Assembly (NCBI RefSeq): GCF_001413925.1
Contig: NZ_LBMJ01000001.1
Location: 2,706,001-2,770,000 of the forward strand
Direction of reading: 5' to 3'
Source: Nonlabens sp. YIK11
Lineage (GTDB): Bacteria; Bacteroidota; Bacteroidia; Flavobacteriales; Flavobacteriaceae
Length of the DNA: 64,000 nt
The notes under the pieces were generated by a model. It saw only the letters and a list, made by a program, of their open reading frames with translations. It searched no databases and had not been told where the DNA came from. How positions within the stretch are numbered: the stretch's first letter is position 1; every line of letters begins with the position of its first letter. Shown here one piece after another: positions 1 to 8,239 of the stretch. A program made the position numbers and the translations under genes.

Positions 1-1340
1 ACGTCCTCGCTATTCTCGACACACCACTGGACGTGCTGCGCGATACTCTCATCAAGAACTTCTTTAGATTTTCGGTTTTCTTTAGTGATGCGCTTATAGG
101 CACCACGAATGTCAAATGTAAAGTCTTTGGTATTGGGGAATTCTGCCTTGACGTCTTCTGGCATCTTGTAAACGAAATTGCGTTCAATCTCTTCGTCAGA
201 AACAATGTTCTCCACATAGAAATCTGGAGATCTAAATACTTGCTGCCAGTCTACAGGCTCGTTCCAAAGTCCAAATCGAGCCACGTTGTTACCCAGATCT
301 ATGATCTGGAATTCTTCCTTATTCTTGTAGATACGTGATCCACGACCTATCATCTGGTAATATAGAGTCAACGATTTTGTCGCTCTATTCAAAATAATGG
401 ATTCCACAGATGGCTCATCAAAACCAGTGGTCAAAATACTTACCGAGGTCAAGATCGCATCTGGCTTTTTCTTGAACCACTTCAAGATTTCCTTACGTTC
501 TTCCTTGTTATTGGTATTATCCAAATGTCTAATCTCCAGACCTGCTCTTCTAAAGGTATCCTCAACTTCCATACTGGTTCTAATACCATTATTAAAGATG
601 AGCGTTTTCTTTCCCTTACTCGTTTCAAAGTAAGCCTGCAAGAGCTTGTCCTGCATGGAATGGTCTGTATAAAGCTTTTCACTGGACTTTACCGTATAAT
701 CTCCATTCATACCTATGGTGAGGCCACTCAAGCCTACATCATAGGTATGCGTTACCGCACGAGCAAGAAAACCATTGTCAACTAGGGATGTGATGCTGTC
801 ACCTACAATAAGTTCATCATAGTTATCCTTCATTGGGAGCTTGAAGTTGGAACTAAGCGGCGTCGCGGTAACACCTAGCATAAAACAGTGTTCAAAATAC
901 TTGAACAACTTACGGAAGCTATTATAGTGAGCCTCATCCACGATCACTAGGCCGATATCTTCCAGCTTAAGTTTATCGTCCTGAATACGATTGTTGAGGG
1001 TTTCCACCATCGCAACAAAACACTGATAATCCTTTTGATCATCCAGTTCCTTAACCTTGGAATTGATGATCTTGTTCTTGACCTGAAAGTTATCCAGGAC
1101 TTTAGAAGTCTGCTTACACAACTCGATACGGTGTGTTAGGATGACAACCTTTTTGTTTTTTTGTTTAAGGTAACGCCTCACGATTTCTGAAAAGACCACG
1201 GTCTTTCCACCACCGGTAGGCAATTGATATAGAAGTTTGTAATCGTCTGGTTTCTCATCGATCCTATCAAAAATCTCACCCAGATCACGCTTTTGGTAAT
1301 CGTAAAGTTTTTTGATTTTTGTATTGGATTCTTGCTGCAT
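1..1340 (-). CDS. DEAD/DEAH-box superfamily II helicase, 3' part cut off by window edge
   Basis: The frame is open from an ATG at 1340 to the window edge, about 446 codons, so the C-terminus is missing. The classic SF2 motifs are all visible: Walker A PTGGGKT at residues 41-47, DEAH at 135-138, motif III GVTATP at 156-161 (TAT core), the TTGFDEP motif at 304-310 and the arginine-finger motif QMIGRGSR at 329-336. This is the COG1061-like family of ATP-dependent DNA or RNA helicases that also forms the motor of type I and III restriction enzymes; the N-terminus goes straight into the motor with no nuclease domain. The gene is divergent from the VTT protein at 1502. Which nucleic acid it acts on cannot be told. 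Because the gene has no stop inside the window, simple ORF finders show only its antisense shadows here. Confidence 0.9.
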   Translation of the reverse strand, partial: MQQESNTKIKKLYDYQKRDLGEIFDRIDEKPDDYKLLYQLPTGGGKTVVFSEIVRRYLKQKNKKVVILTHRIELCKQTSKVLDNFQVKNKIINSKVKELDDQKDYQCFVAMVETLNNRIQDDKLKLEDIGLVIVDEAHYNSFRKLFKYFEHCFMLGVTATPLSSNFKLPMKDNYDELIVGDSITSLVDNGFLARAVTHTYDVGLSGLTIGMNGDYTVKSSEKLYTDHSMQDKLLQAYFETSKGKKTLIFNNGIRTSMEVEDTFRRAGLEIRHLDNTNNKEERKEILKWFKKKPDAILTSVSILTTGFDEPSVESIILNRATKSLTLYYQMIGRGSRIYKNKEEFQIIDLGNNVARFGLWNEPVDWQQVFRSPDFYVENIVSDEEIERNFVYKMPEDVKAEFPNTKDFTFDIRGAYKRITKENRKSKEVLDESIAQHVQWCVENSED

Positions 1341-1473
1341 GGATGAAGTTATTTTTCAGTTTAGGGATTTGCAAAAATAGGGAATTTAAATCCTTTTGAA
1401 ACTACCGTAAACGTTGACTTTTTAAATATTTTATATTGATGCGAATTTAACAATGTAAAGGGCTGCTTATTCC

Positions 1474-1481
1474 TATTTTTG
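1474..1481 (+). promoter_or_regulatory. Candidate Bacteroidota -7 box (TATTTTTG)
   Basis: TATTTTTG matches the Bacteroidota -7 consensus TAnnTTTG and is followed by C, as in several other upstream regions of this window. It lies 20 bp before the ATG at 1502. I see no clear -33 TTG at the usual distance. Confidence 0.45.
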
Positions 1482-1501
1482 CAAATTCCAACGTCGATTA
1501 A

Positions 1502-2110
1502 ATGGGTTCTTCCAAAAACAAATTTCAGCCTCAACGAGCTCACCGGTATTATAAAATCACCGGGTTTTACTCCTTTGTGGTGGAAAGCATCAAAAAATCG
1601 ATGCCACCAGTACTTATAGTCGTTGGTTTGCTGGTCATCTTTCATTTTGCAGTGATGCCCATTCCAGATGCACTGGAACTTGCCGTGGCAGAACTGCCTA
1701 ATTATGGTGTCCTGGCCTTCTTCTTTCTATCTGAAACTCTATTAGGTTTAATCCCACCAGAACTTTTTATCGCATGGGCTGGCAAGACAGCAGATCCAGC
1801 GCTCAACCTGTTTTTTATCGCACTACTCTCCTATCTAGGCGGTATGTGCTCCTATTTTATAGGTAGATGGTCGCTCAAGATCCCGGCGATACATAACTAC
1901 CTGGAAATCAAAATGGCCAAACAACTTATCATGGCCAGAAAATGGGGTGGCATCTTAATCGCTGTAGGTGCGCTATTACCGCTACCTTTTTCCATAGGTA
2001 GTCTGGTAGCTGGAATGCTACGCTACCCGTTTAAATATTGGGTCGTCATTGGCTTACTCCGTTTCTTGAGGTTTGCCCTTTATGGCGCGGCGATCTTCTC
2101 AGTAGTTTAA
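1502..2110 (+). CDS. VTT-domain (DedA/SNARE-associated-like) membrane protein
   Basis: This 202-residue protein has a basic N-terminal 30 residues followed by about five hydrophobic segments (roughly residues 36-56, 70-90, 105-122, 150-172 and 180-202). The re-entrant glycine-rich section around residues 88-120 and the LLPLPFSIGSLVAGMLR stretch resemble the VTT/SNARE-associated Golgi fold of DedA and YqaA-type proteins. DedA-family members act in the inner membrane, some as polyprenyl-phosphate or phospholipid flippases; the substrate of this one is not deducible. It is monocistronic, divergent from the helicase and convergent with the OmpA lipoprotein. A more internal start cannot be excluded because the first 30 residues are polar. 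Confidence 0.75.
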   Translation: MGSSKNKFQPQRAHRYYKITGFYSFVVESIKKSMPPVLIVVGLLVIFHFAVMPIPDALELAVAELPNYGVLAFFFLSETLLGLIPPELFIAWAGKTADPALNLFFIALLSYLGGMCSYFIGRWSLKIPAIHNYLEIKMAKQLIMARKWGGILIAVGALLPLPFSIGSLVAGMLRYPFKYWVVIGLLRFLRFALYGAAIFSVV

Positions 2111-2210
2111 CGAGTTTCTCTCTTTTGGTAAAGTATAAAACGCTTTGTCACCTAAGGTTTTGAGCTACATCTATCGACTTTAGATATTCTAGATGATGGT
2201 GTAGTTATCA

Positions 2211-2224
2211 CTTTCGCGAAAGCG
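2211..2224. repeat. Palindromic repeat copy 1 (intergenic)
   Basis: CTTTCGCGAAAGCG followed by AACT. One of eleven copies of the GCTTTCGCGAAAGC element; here the first G of the core is A. It lies between two convergent genes. Confidence 0.85.
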
Positions 2225-2267
2225 AACTCTCATTACACCTTATTTCATTTTCTTGAAGTGATTGCAT

Positions 2268-2297
2268 AAAAAAAGCCTCCTAAACTAGGAGGCTTTT
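2268..2297 (-). terminator. Rho-independent terminator of the OmpA lipoprotein gene
   Basis: A 12-bp perfect inverted repeat (AAAAGCCTCCTA / TAGGAGGCTTTT) with a 3-nt loop starts 21 bp after the stop codon of the gene at 2318. Read on the minus strand it ends in a run of seven U, so it serves the minus-strand gene; the plus-strand side has four T and may also stop the VTT gene. Confidence 0.9.
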
Positions 2298-2317
2298 GAA
2301 GTGAAGGGTTCACTTGA

Positions 2318-3190
2318 TTATTTACCAGCTTTGGCATTCTCTTTTGCCTGCTCCATTCCTTTCTCTACCATATCAAAGAATTGATCTAGTTTAGGAAGTA
2401 CTATGATTCTGGTACGTCTGTTCTTTGCACGACCTGCGGCAGTACTATTGTCTGCAACAGGAACGTAGTAACTTCTACCAGCAGCAGTCATACGCTCTGG
2501 AGCCACGTCAAACTCGTTTTGTAAGATTCTGGTAACTGATGCTGCACGAGCGGCACTCAATGCCCAGTTGTCTTCAAACTTAGCAGTGCTGATGGATTGG
2601 TCGTCAGTATGACCTTCAATCATGATCTCGATCTCTGGCTTGTCGTTTACTACTTTAGCTACTTTTCCAAGTACATTTTTAGCAGCGCTGTTCACATTTG
2701 CACTACCACTAGCAAACAATAGCTTGTCGCTGATGGAAACATATACCACACCTTTCTCTACATTGACACTGATGTCCTCGTCATTAAGATTACCCAACGA
2801 GCTTTTCAGACTAGTTACTAGAGCTAAGGTTACACTGTCTTTTCTAGTAATAGCATCGTTAAGAGTACGTATTTGCATGTCTTTCTCACGTAGACTTTCT
2901 AAAGACTTTTCAAGGTTTTCGGCTCCTTTTTTAGAAAGCGTGGTCAAGTTACCTGTATTATCTATAAGGGATTGGTTGTTCGCACGTAGATCTGCAACTT
3001 GTGCGCGTAGTACAGAAAGTTCTGCTGCTGCAGCCTTCTCATCTGCAAGACAAGCGTTTAATTTAACGGTTGCAGAATCCAATAATTCTTGATTAAGTCT
3101 TGCTTTTGCTTCTGCTGCTTCTAAATCCTTTTTTGAGGCACATGATACTGCCATTAATGCAGTAAGTGCTACTAGGGCTATTTTTTTCAT
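2318..3190 (-). CDS. OmpA-family lipoprotein (peptidoglycan-associated)
   Basis: The 290-residue protein begins with a lipoprotein signal peptide ending in the lipobox AVSC (Cys17). Residues about 20-130 are rich in Ala, Glu, Lys and Leu and read as a coiled coil; residues about 155-275 are an OmpA C-terminal domain, with the peptidoglycan-binding signature around EGHTDD and the conserved NRRTRI motif. It would be anchored in the outer membrane by lipid and bind the peptidoglycan diaminopimelate, with the coiled coil spanning the periplasm. It stands alone with its own promoter and a strong terminator, which suits an abundant structural protein. Confidence 0.93.
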   Translation of the reverse strand: MKKIALVALTALMAVSCASKKDLEAAEAKARLNQELLDSATVKLNACLADEKAAAAELSVLRAQVADLRANNQSLIDNTGNLTTLSKKGAENLEKSLESLREKDMQIRTLNDAITRKDSVTLALVTSLKSSLGNLNDEDISVNVEKGVVYVSISDKLLFASGSANVNSAAKNVLGKVAKVVNDKPEIEIMIEGHTDDQSISTAKFEDNWALSAARAASVTRILQNEFDVAPERMTAAGRSYYVPVADNSTAAGRAKNRRTRIIVLPKLDQFFDMVEKGMEQAKENAKAGK

Positions 3191-3216
3191 GGGTATAATT
3201 GTGTTTATTTAACTTC

Positions 3217-3244
3217 CAAAAGTAAAAAGGTTGAGATATCCCAA
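3217..3244 (-). promoter_or_regulatory. Promoter of the OmpA lipoprotein gene
   Basis: On the minus strand TACTTTTG (3217-3224) fits TAnnTTTG and a TTG (3242-3244) lies 17 bp upstream, matching the flavobacterial TTG-N17-23-TAnnTTTG pattern. The start codon is 27 bp downstream of the -7 box. Confidence 0.7.
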
Positions 3245-3279
3245 CGAACTGTTAACATAGAATTATAAGAAAGAATCAC

Positions 3280-4278
3280 TTACAAAAACTGTCTTTTGCC
3301 TTTCAGGTAATAACTTAATACAATGCTAGTTACACCTTTATTTTTAATTCCCAACATTCCTGAGGTTTTCAATAGCTTACGTTTCCTTAAAAAGGAAGGC
3401 AGCAACCTGTAAAAACTGATGTGTGCTTTTAAAACTGCATAGCTATGTTTTACTTTAAATTCCAGCAAAAACTTCACCGCTGCAACGCCGTCAAGTATCA
3501 TTCTTGCCAGAATAATAAGCCAGAAGAGAGAGCGCCCGTCATTTTTTACGATGGTAAGCAGGCTGTTTCTAAAATTCAGGTATGTTTTTCTTGGGTTGAG
3601 ACTGTTTAGGGTTCCACCACCTAAATGAAATACTTTAGCATCTGGAAATACCTTAACGGTGTAGTCCAGTCTTCTTAATCTCCAGCATAGATCTACTTCT
3701 TCTTGATGCGCAAAATATTGCTCGTCAAAACCTCCAGCTTCCACGAAGGCTTTTTTACGTACAAATAAAGCGGCACCGCTAGCCCAATCGATCTCGATTT
3801 CGCTATCATATTGTCCGTGATTCATTTCTAAATAGTCAAATACCCGACCACGACAGTATGGATATCCCAATTGATCCAGAAAACCACCACTGGCACCAGC
3901 GTACTCAAAGCGATCTTGGTTCTTATAATCCAACAGCGCTGGCTGAGCAGCTCCAAGACTGGCATCATTTTCAAATTCCTTCAAGATGGGTTGACACCAT
4001 TCGTCAGTCACAGCAACGTCACTATTTAAAAGACAAAGAACATCGGCATCTAATTGGGGTATGACTTGATTGTAACCACCAGCATAGCCCAAGTTTTCAT
4101 CATTTACGATCACCTTAATATCTGGATAGTACTCGTGTAACCAGTGGACACTATCATCTGTCGAGGCGTTATCTGCAATAATAATTTGATGATTGGAAGA
4201 GTATTCTACCACTGTTGGTAAGAATTCTTTCAACAATGCTGATCCATTCCAGTTAAGTATGACGATGGCTAGTTTCAT
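3280..4278 (-). CDS. Family 2 glycosyltransferase
   Basis: The 332-residue protein has a GT-A type GT2 domain: the N-terminal ILNWNG, an IADNASTDDS nucleotide-binding segment, the LLNSDV metal-binding region (DXD-like) and the HQEEVDLCWRLRR acceptor-side motif. C-terminal residues from about 235 hold a hydrophobic, basic segment likely to sit on the inner membrane. It probably adds a sugar to a lipid-linked glycan (rhamnosyltransferase-like members are common), but the sugar cannot be named. Its ATG overlaps the stop of the upstream HsdR-N gene (ATGA), so the two are translationally coupled. This gene lies far from the main polysaccharide locus of the window. Confidence 0.9.
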   Translation of the reverse strand: MKLAIVILNWNGSALLKEFLPTVVEYSSNHQIIIADNASTDDSVHWLHEYYPDIKVIVNDENLGYAGGYNQVIPQLDADVLCLLNSDVAVTDEWCQPILKEFENDASLGAAQPALLDYKNQDRFEYAGASGGFLDQLGYPYCRGRVFDYLEMNHGQYDSEIEIDWASGAALFVRKKAFVEAGGFDEQYFAHQEEVDLCWRLRRLDYTVKVFPDAKVFHLGGGTLNSLNPRKTYLNFRNSLLTIVKNDGRSLFWLIILARMILDGVAAVKFLLEFKVKHSYAVLKAHISFYRLLPSFLRKRKLLKTSGMLGIKNKGVTSIVLSYYLKGKRQFL

Positions 4279-4721
4279 AAACTATATTCTGGAAGATCTG
4301 GAATAAAATTATACCGCTGGTTATCATAGTCCATGGTGCAAAAGTAATGCTCCATACCATTGCTTACCATAAGGTAGGTAGACTTTACCGCTAGATTGTA
4401 TCGTGCAATTTGATCAAAAACGCTTTGATCAATGGTGATGCTAGGCGCCTTACACTCCACAATGATTTCAATGCTGGCGTCTGGCTTAAAAACAACAATG
4501 TCATATCGTTTTGAAGTACCAGCAATGATCAATTGCTTTTCTACATTGATAAGGCTGATAGGCACCTGCTTGTAGGTAATAAGCCACTGAATGATGTGCT
4601 GGCGAACCCATTCTTCAGGTTGCAGCTGGACAAACTTTTTACGGATGGGATCAAAAATGAGACGCCCTTTTTCAGTATTTTTAACCCTGAAATTTGCAGG
4701 CGGCAATCGCAGTGCCTTCAT
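4275..4721 (-). CDS. Type I restriction enzyme R-subunit N-terminal domain protein (orphan nuclease-fold)
   Basis: The 148-residue protein is a stand-alone HSDR_N domain. The PD-(D/E)XK nuclease core is visible as D74 followed by E89-C-K91 (VECKAP). No helicase motor, specificity or methylase subunit is encoded next to it, so it is not a working restriction system here. Such single-domain proteins are commonly found next to holA in Bacteroidota, which suggests a role in DNA metabolism rather than defence; that is inference from context. It is divergent from holA with 33 bp between the start codons and overlaps the GT2 gene by 4 bp. Confidence 0.85.
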   Translation of the reverse strand: MKALRLPPANFRVKNTEKGRLIFDPIRKKFVQLQPEEWVRQHIIQWLITYKQVPISLINVEKQLIIAGTSKRYDIVVFKPDASIEIIVECKAPSITIDQSVFDQIARYNLAVKSTYLMVSNGMEHYFCTMDYDNQRYNFIPDLPEYSL

Positions 4722-4754
4722 ATAACAAAACTACAAAAAGCGCCACGGCTCTAG

Positions 4755-5762
4755 ATGAGTGATCTCAATAATATTCTTACCAGCATCAAGGCAAAAAAAT
4801 ATGCACCTGTCTATTTTCTCTATGGTGACGAACCCTACTTTATTGATCAGATAAGTGACGCGATCGAAAACTCTGTCCTTGATGAATCTGAAAGAGGTTT
4901 TAATCAAATGGTCTTATATGGTAAGGATGCCAAAGTGGATGAGATCATCGAGAGCGCCAAACGTTTCCCCATGATGGCACCTTATCAAGTGATCATTGTG
5001 AAAGAAGCCCAGCATTTGAGTTCAAAGCTTACGCAGATGGAAAGCTATATGGAAAACCCATCTGCCACGACGATCTTGGTATTCAATTTTAAGTACAAGA
5101 AACCTGACGGTCGCACTAAAGTCTTTAAAAACATCAAGAAAAATGGTGTCGTATTTGAAAGCAAAACCGTCTATGACAACCAGATGCCTAACTGGATCAG
5201 TGGGCACCTCAAGGAAATGGGGTATTCCATCGAACCCAAGGCGACCCAAATGCTGGTGGAATTTATAGGCAATGATCTGAGCAGAATAAGCAATGAGTTG
5301 GAAAAACTCACTATCGTGCACGATAAAAGCCAGCCCATTACACCACAAGCTATTGAAGAAAACATAGGTTTCTCAAAAGACTTCAACAACTTTGAGTTGC
5401 GCAAGGCTTTGGGAAATCGGGATACGGTAAAGGTGCATCGCATCATCAATTATTTTTCAGAGAACCCTAAGGACAATCCGATTGTGCTCACCACTGCGCA
5501 ACTTCACAGCTTTTTTGTACAGTTGCTCAAGGTGCATGCCTTAAACGATCGGTCGCCTAAAAGTGTGGCTCGTGCAGCCGGAATCAATCCGTTTTTTGTG
5601 CAGGAACTGCTCGTGGCCGTGCGTAATTATCCCATGAAATATTGCAGTCGTGCGATCCAGATCATACGTGAAATGGACGTGAAGTCTAAAGGTGTAGGCG
5701 CCATACAAATGCCGCAAGCAGATTTACTGAAGGAAACCATGGTAAAAATCATGGCACCTTGA
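4755..5762 (+). CDS. holA: DNA polymerase III subunit delta
   Basis: The 335-residue length and order of features fit HolA: an N-terminal AAA+-like domain beginning with VYFLYGDEPYF, the FPMMAPYQVIIVKEA segment, and the C-terminal collar domain. HolA opens the beta sliding clamp as part of the clamp loader (with tau/gamma and delta prime). The start at 4755 is the first ATG after the divergent promoter region. The stop TGA overlaps the TTG start of menA (TTGA), so the genes are co-translated; the holA-menA pair is a usual flavobacterial arrangement. Confidence 0.95.
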   Translation: MSDLNNILTSIKAKKYAPVYFLYGDEPYFIDQISDAIENSVLDESERGFNQMVLYGKDAKVDEIIESAKRFPMMAPYQVIIVKEAQHLSSKLTQMESYMENPSATTILVFNFKYKKPDGRTKVFKNIKKNGVVFESKTVYDNQMPNWISGHLKEMGYSIEPKATQMLVEFIGNDLSRISNELEKLTIVHDKSQPITPQAIEENIGFSKDFNNFELRKALGNRDTVKVHRIINYFSENPKDNPIVLTTAQLHSFFVQLLKVHALNDRSPKSVARAAGINPFFVQELLVAVRNYPMKYCSRAIQIIREMDVKSKGVGAIQMPQADLLKETMVKIMAP

Positions 5763-6757
5763 AGAATAAAACCCAAGCCTGGATCAGTGCAGCCAGACCA
5801 CGTACGTTGCCTTTGAGTATTAGTGGCATTCTTGTGGGTAGTGCCTATGCTTATCTGGATATCGCTTTCGCGAAAGCGAGCTATAATGTGTTCGATGGAC
5901 CATACAATCATATACCGGTCATTTATTTCAACTGGTGGATTCCTATTCTAGCCTTATTAACAACGCTAGGTTTCCAGATTCTATCCAATTTTGCCAATGA
6001 CTATGGCGATGGAGTTAAGGGAACCGATAATGACGAGCGCATAGGTCCCATGAGAGCCATTCAAAGCGGCATCATCAAACCACCAGAAATGAAGCGTGTG
6101 ATGATCATTACTTCTGTCCTCACTTTTTTATGTGCCGTTGCCCTGATTTATGTGAGCTTGGGACTGGAGCAACTTTTGATTTCTCTTTTCTTCTTAGTTC
6201 TTGGCATCGCGGCGATATGGGCGGCTATAAAATACACCGTTGGCGATAATGCCTATGGCTATCGAGGCCTTGGCGATGTTTTTGTATTTATATTTTTTGG
6301 CCCGGTAAGCGTGATGGGTATTTACTTCTTGATTACTTCGGTTCTGGATTGGAGTTTTATCCTACCATCGTTTACAATCGGGTTATTGAGTGTTGCGGTA
6401 CTTAATCTGAACAACATGCGAGATATTGAAAGTGATAAGAAATCTGGAAAGAATACCATTCCCGTAAAGTTGGGATTGAAAAAATCAAAAAGGTTGCATT
6501 TCACTTACCTTATAATAGCTTTCGTCTCCATGATGCTGTTTCTATGGATACAGTTTATTAAATCGGGCAGTTTAGAACTATCCGTATCGTATGTGCTGTT
6601 CTTACCTATACTGGCTTTCATACCACTACTAAAACATCTGTTGACCGTTAGGAGCATAGCTTCTTCCATACTTCTGGATCCCGAATTGAAAAAAGTAGCC
6701 TTGTCTACCTTTCTTCTAGCCATTCTATCTATTGTAAGTGTTATAGTAGTTAGCTAA
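5759..6757 (+). CDS. menA: 1,4-dihydroxy-2-naphthoate polyprenyltransferase
   Basis: The 332-residue UbiA-superfamily integral membrane protein attaches the polyprenyl chain to 1,4-dihydroxy-2-naphthoate in menaquinone synthesis. The first aspartate-rich motif is NDYGDGVKGTD at residues 80-90 and the second is around NNMRDIESDKKSGK (about 218-231); eight to nine membrane segments are evident. ARPRTLPLSISGI near residue 12 is typical of MenA. It starts with TTG inside the holA stop. A copy of the palindromic repeat sits in frame and codes for AFAKA at residues 36-40, in the loop after the first membrane segment, where the chain is poorly conserved. Confidence 0.94.
   Translation: MKNKTQAWISAARPRTLPLSISGILVGSAYAYLDIAFAKASYNVFDGPYNHIPVIYFNWWIPILALLTTLGFQILSNFANDYGDGVKGTDNDERIGPMRAIQSGIIKPPEMKRVMIITSVLTFLCAVALIYVSLGLEQLLISLFFLVLGIAAIWAAIKYTVGDNAYGYRGLGDVFVFIFFGPVSVMGIYFLITSVLDWSFILPSFTIGLLSVAVLNLNNMRDIESDKKSGKNTIPVKLGLKKSKRLHFTYLIIAFVSMMLFLWIQFIKSGSLELSVSYVLFLPILAFIPLLKHLLTVRSIASSILLDPELKKVALSTFLLAILSIVSVIVVS
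5862..5879. repeat. Palindromic repeat copy 2 (inside menA)
   Basis: TCGCTTTCGCGAAAGCGA, an 18-bp perfect palindrome. In the menA frame it reads (I)AFAKA(S). Confidence 0.95.
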
Positions 6758-6810
6758 CGTATTGGAAATCAAATTTAAGTAGATTGTTAAGGCTTTTTTA
6801 TCACTGGGAA

Positions 6811-6840
6811 ACTTCAAATATTAACACTTAATATTTGAGT
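6811..6840. repeat. AT-rich hairpin/operator-like inverted repeat
   Basis: CAAATATTAA (6815-6824) and TTAATATTTG (6828-6837) are perfect inverted repeats around a 3-nt centre, and ACT/AGT extends the stem after a one-base bulge. No T-run follows on either strand, so it is not a typical terminator. It lies between menA and the small protein gene at 6923 and could be an operator for the latter or an RNA-stability hairpin for menA. Confidence 0.6.
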
Positions 6841-6922
6841 CTAGCGAGAGTTTTGACCTATATTTAATGAGCTCAAATGTTCTACTATTCTACAAAACTA
6901 CGCTTCTAAAATTCTAAAAATT

Positions 6923-7120
6923 ATGGCACGAGCGATGTTTGAATACACCCTAATCATACTCGAAAAGGTAAGTTTTGATTCCACGTTATTCTGTAAGGAA
7001 CTCCACAAGGCACTGGATCGATTGCTTCCATTCGAAATTCAAGAATTAAATATCTGGCTTAAAAAACTGTACGTGATGCAGCCAGAATTGAAGGTATGCT
7101 TGCCACCGCAAGCGACATAG
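6923..7120 (+). CDS. Small conserved flavobacterial protein of unknown function
   Basis: A 65-residue ORF. The segment MFEYTLIILEKVSFDSTLFCKEL resembles, from memory, a short protein widely seen in Flavobacteriaceae (pattern MFEYT-x-ILEKVSFD-x-x-LF-x-KEL), so it is very likely a real gene. Translation may begin at 6923 or at the second ATG (6935), which would give MFEYT as the N-terminus, the form I would expect. It has no signal peptide or membrane segment and is likely cytosolic. It stands alone between menA and the end of oxyR; no function is known to me. Confidence 0.7.
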   Translation: MARAMFEYTLIILEKVSFDSTLFCKELHKALDRLLPFEIQELNIWLKKLYVMQPELKVCLPPQAT

Positions 7121-7145
7121 CTTTCTCTTAGCTATAATTCTCAGA

Positions 7146-8084
7146 TTATCTTTTAGCTAATGGACTTATAATCTGTACGTTGCTAAAGGCGATTGCGCCC
7201 TTTACTACACCAGCAATGACGCCTTGTAGGGCCTCAATGATCTGCATTTTAAGTTCTGATTTATGATAAATCAAACTCACTTCTCTAGCAGGAGATGGTT
7301 CTTCAAAGTATCTAAGGTTTTGTTTCTTAGTGGATGAGAGATCTAAAGTATTTAAATAAGGCAGTAAAGTCATGCCTAGACCTTCATCAGATAACTTGAT
7401 CATCGTTTCAAAACTACCGCTCTCCAGCGTGAATTTATCGTCGTCATTCTTTTTGGAGCTGCGGCATAGGTTCAATACATTATCCTTAAAACAGTGACCA
7501 TCTTCTAACAGCAGCAGTTCATCAATATTGATGTCTTCTACTTTTATTTTTTTGTTCTCTTGTCCAGAATTTTTAGGATCGTAACAAACAAAAGGTTCGT
7601 AATAAAGGACACGTTCCTTGATCATTTCATTTTCCAGTGGCGTGGCGGCAATAGCTGCATCGATAGAACCTTCCAACAATCCATTGATGATATTATCAGT
7701 GGTCAATTCTTCAATGCGCAAGCGCACCTTAGGGTAGCGGTTCACAAAGTTCATCAGGAACATAGGTAATAAAGTAGGCATCACCGTTGGGATCACACCT
7801 ATTTTAAAATCTCCACCTATAAATCCTTTTTCTTGATCGACAATGTCCTGAATGCGATCGCTTTCATTGACAATGTTATGCGCTTGTTGGACAATCTTCT
7901 TACCAGTCTCGGTTAGCTCAATAGGTTTTTTAGTACGGTCAAAAATCTGTACGTCTAACTCATCTTCCAGCTTCTGGATTTGCATGCTCAAGGTAGGTTG
8001 TGTCACAAACACCTTATTGGCCGCCTTGGTGAAATTTTGGTATTGGGCTACGGCAAGGACATATTTGAGCTGTGTGATGGTCAT
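7146..8084 (-). CDS. oxyR: OxyR-type LysR transcriptional regulator of peroxide stress
   Basis: The 312-residue protein has an N-terminal winged helix (residues 1-60, with FTKAANKVFVTQPTLS as the recognition helix region) and a LysR substrate-binding domain. The redox switch is present: Cys198 and Cys207 in LLEDGHCFKDNVLNLC, matching E. coli OxyR Cys199 and Cys208. Oxidation by peroxide would form this disulfide and turn on target genes. It is transcribed away from a thiol peroxidase gene, with 155 bp between the two start codons, so that gene is an obvious target and the shared region should carry the OxyR site. Confidence 0.92.
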   Translation of the reverse strand: MTITQLKYVLAVAQYQNFTKAANKVFVTQPTLSMQIQKLEDELDVQIFDRTKKPIELTETGKKIVQQAHNIVNESDRIQDIVDQEKGFIGGDFKIGVIPTVMPTLLPMFLMNFVNRYPKVRLRIEELTTDNIINGLLEGSIDAAIAATPLENEMIKERVLYYEPFVCYDPKNSGQENKKIKVEDINIDELLLLEDGHCFKDNVLNLCRSSKKNDDDKFTLESGSFETMIKLSDEGLGMTLLPYLNTLDLSSTKKQNLRYFEEPSPAREVSLIYHKSELKMQIIEALQGVIAGVVKGAIAFSNVQIISPLAKR

Positions 8085-8239
8085 TATAGATATTTTCTAC
8101 AAAATTAAAACAATGTATTTACTTACTCTATGGCTATGTGAGTCATTTCTTATAATTCTTTCCCTTGTTATTTAACATTTTACCAACTTAAAGCGCTTCT
8201 ACCATGGGTAATTTAGTGCAAACTGAAAAACCAAACCAG

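Noticed and set aside
33-785. Plus-strand and small minus-strand ORFs in the first 800 bases
   Set aside because: They are shadows of the helicase gene on the minus strand, whose motifs are continuous across this region.
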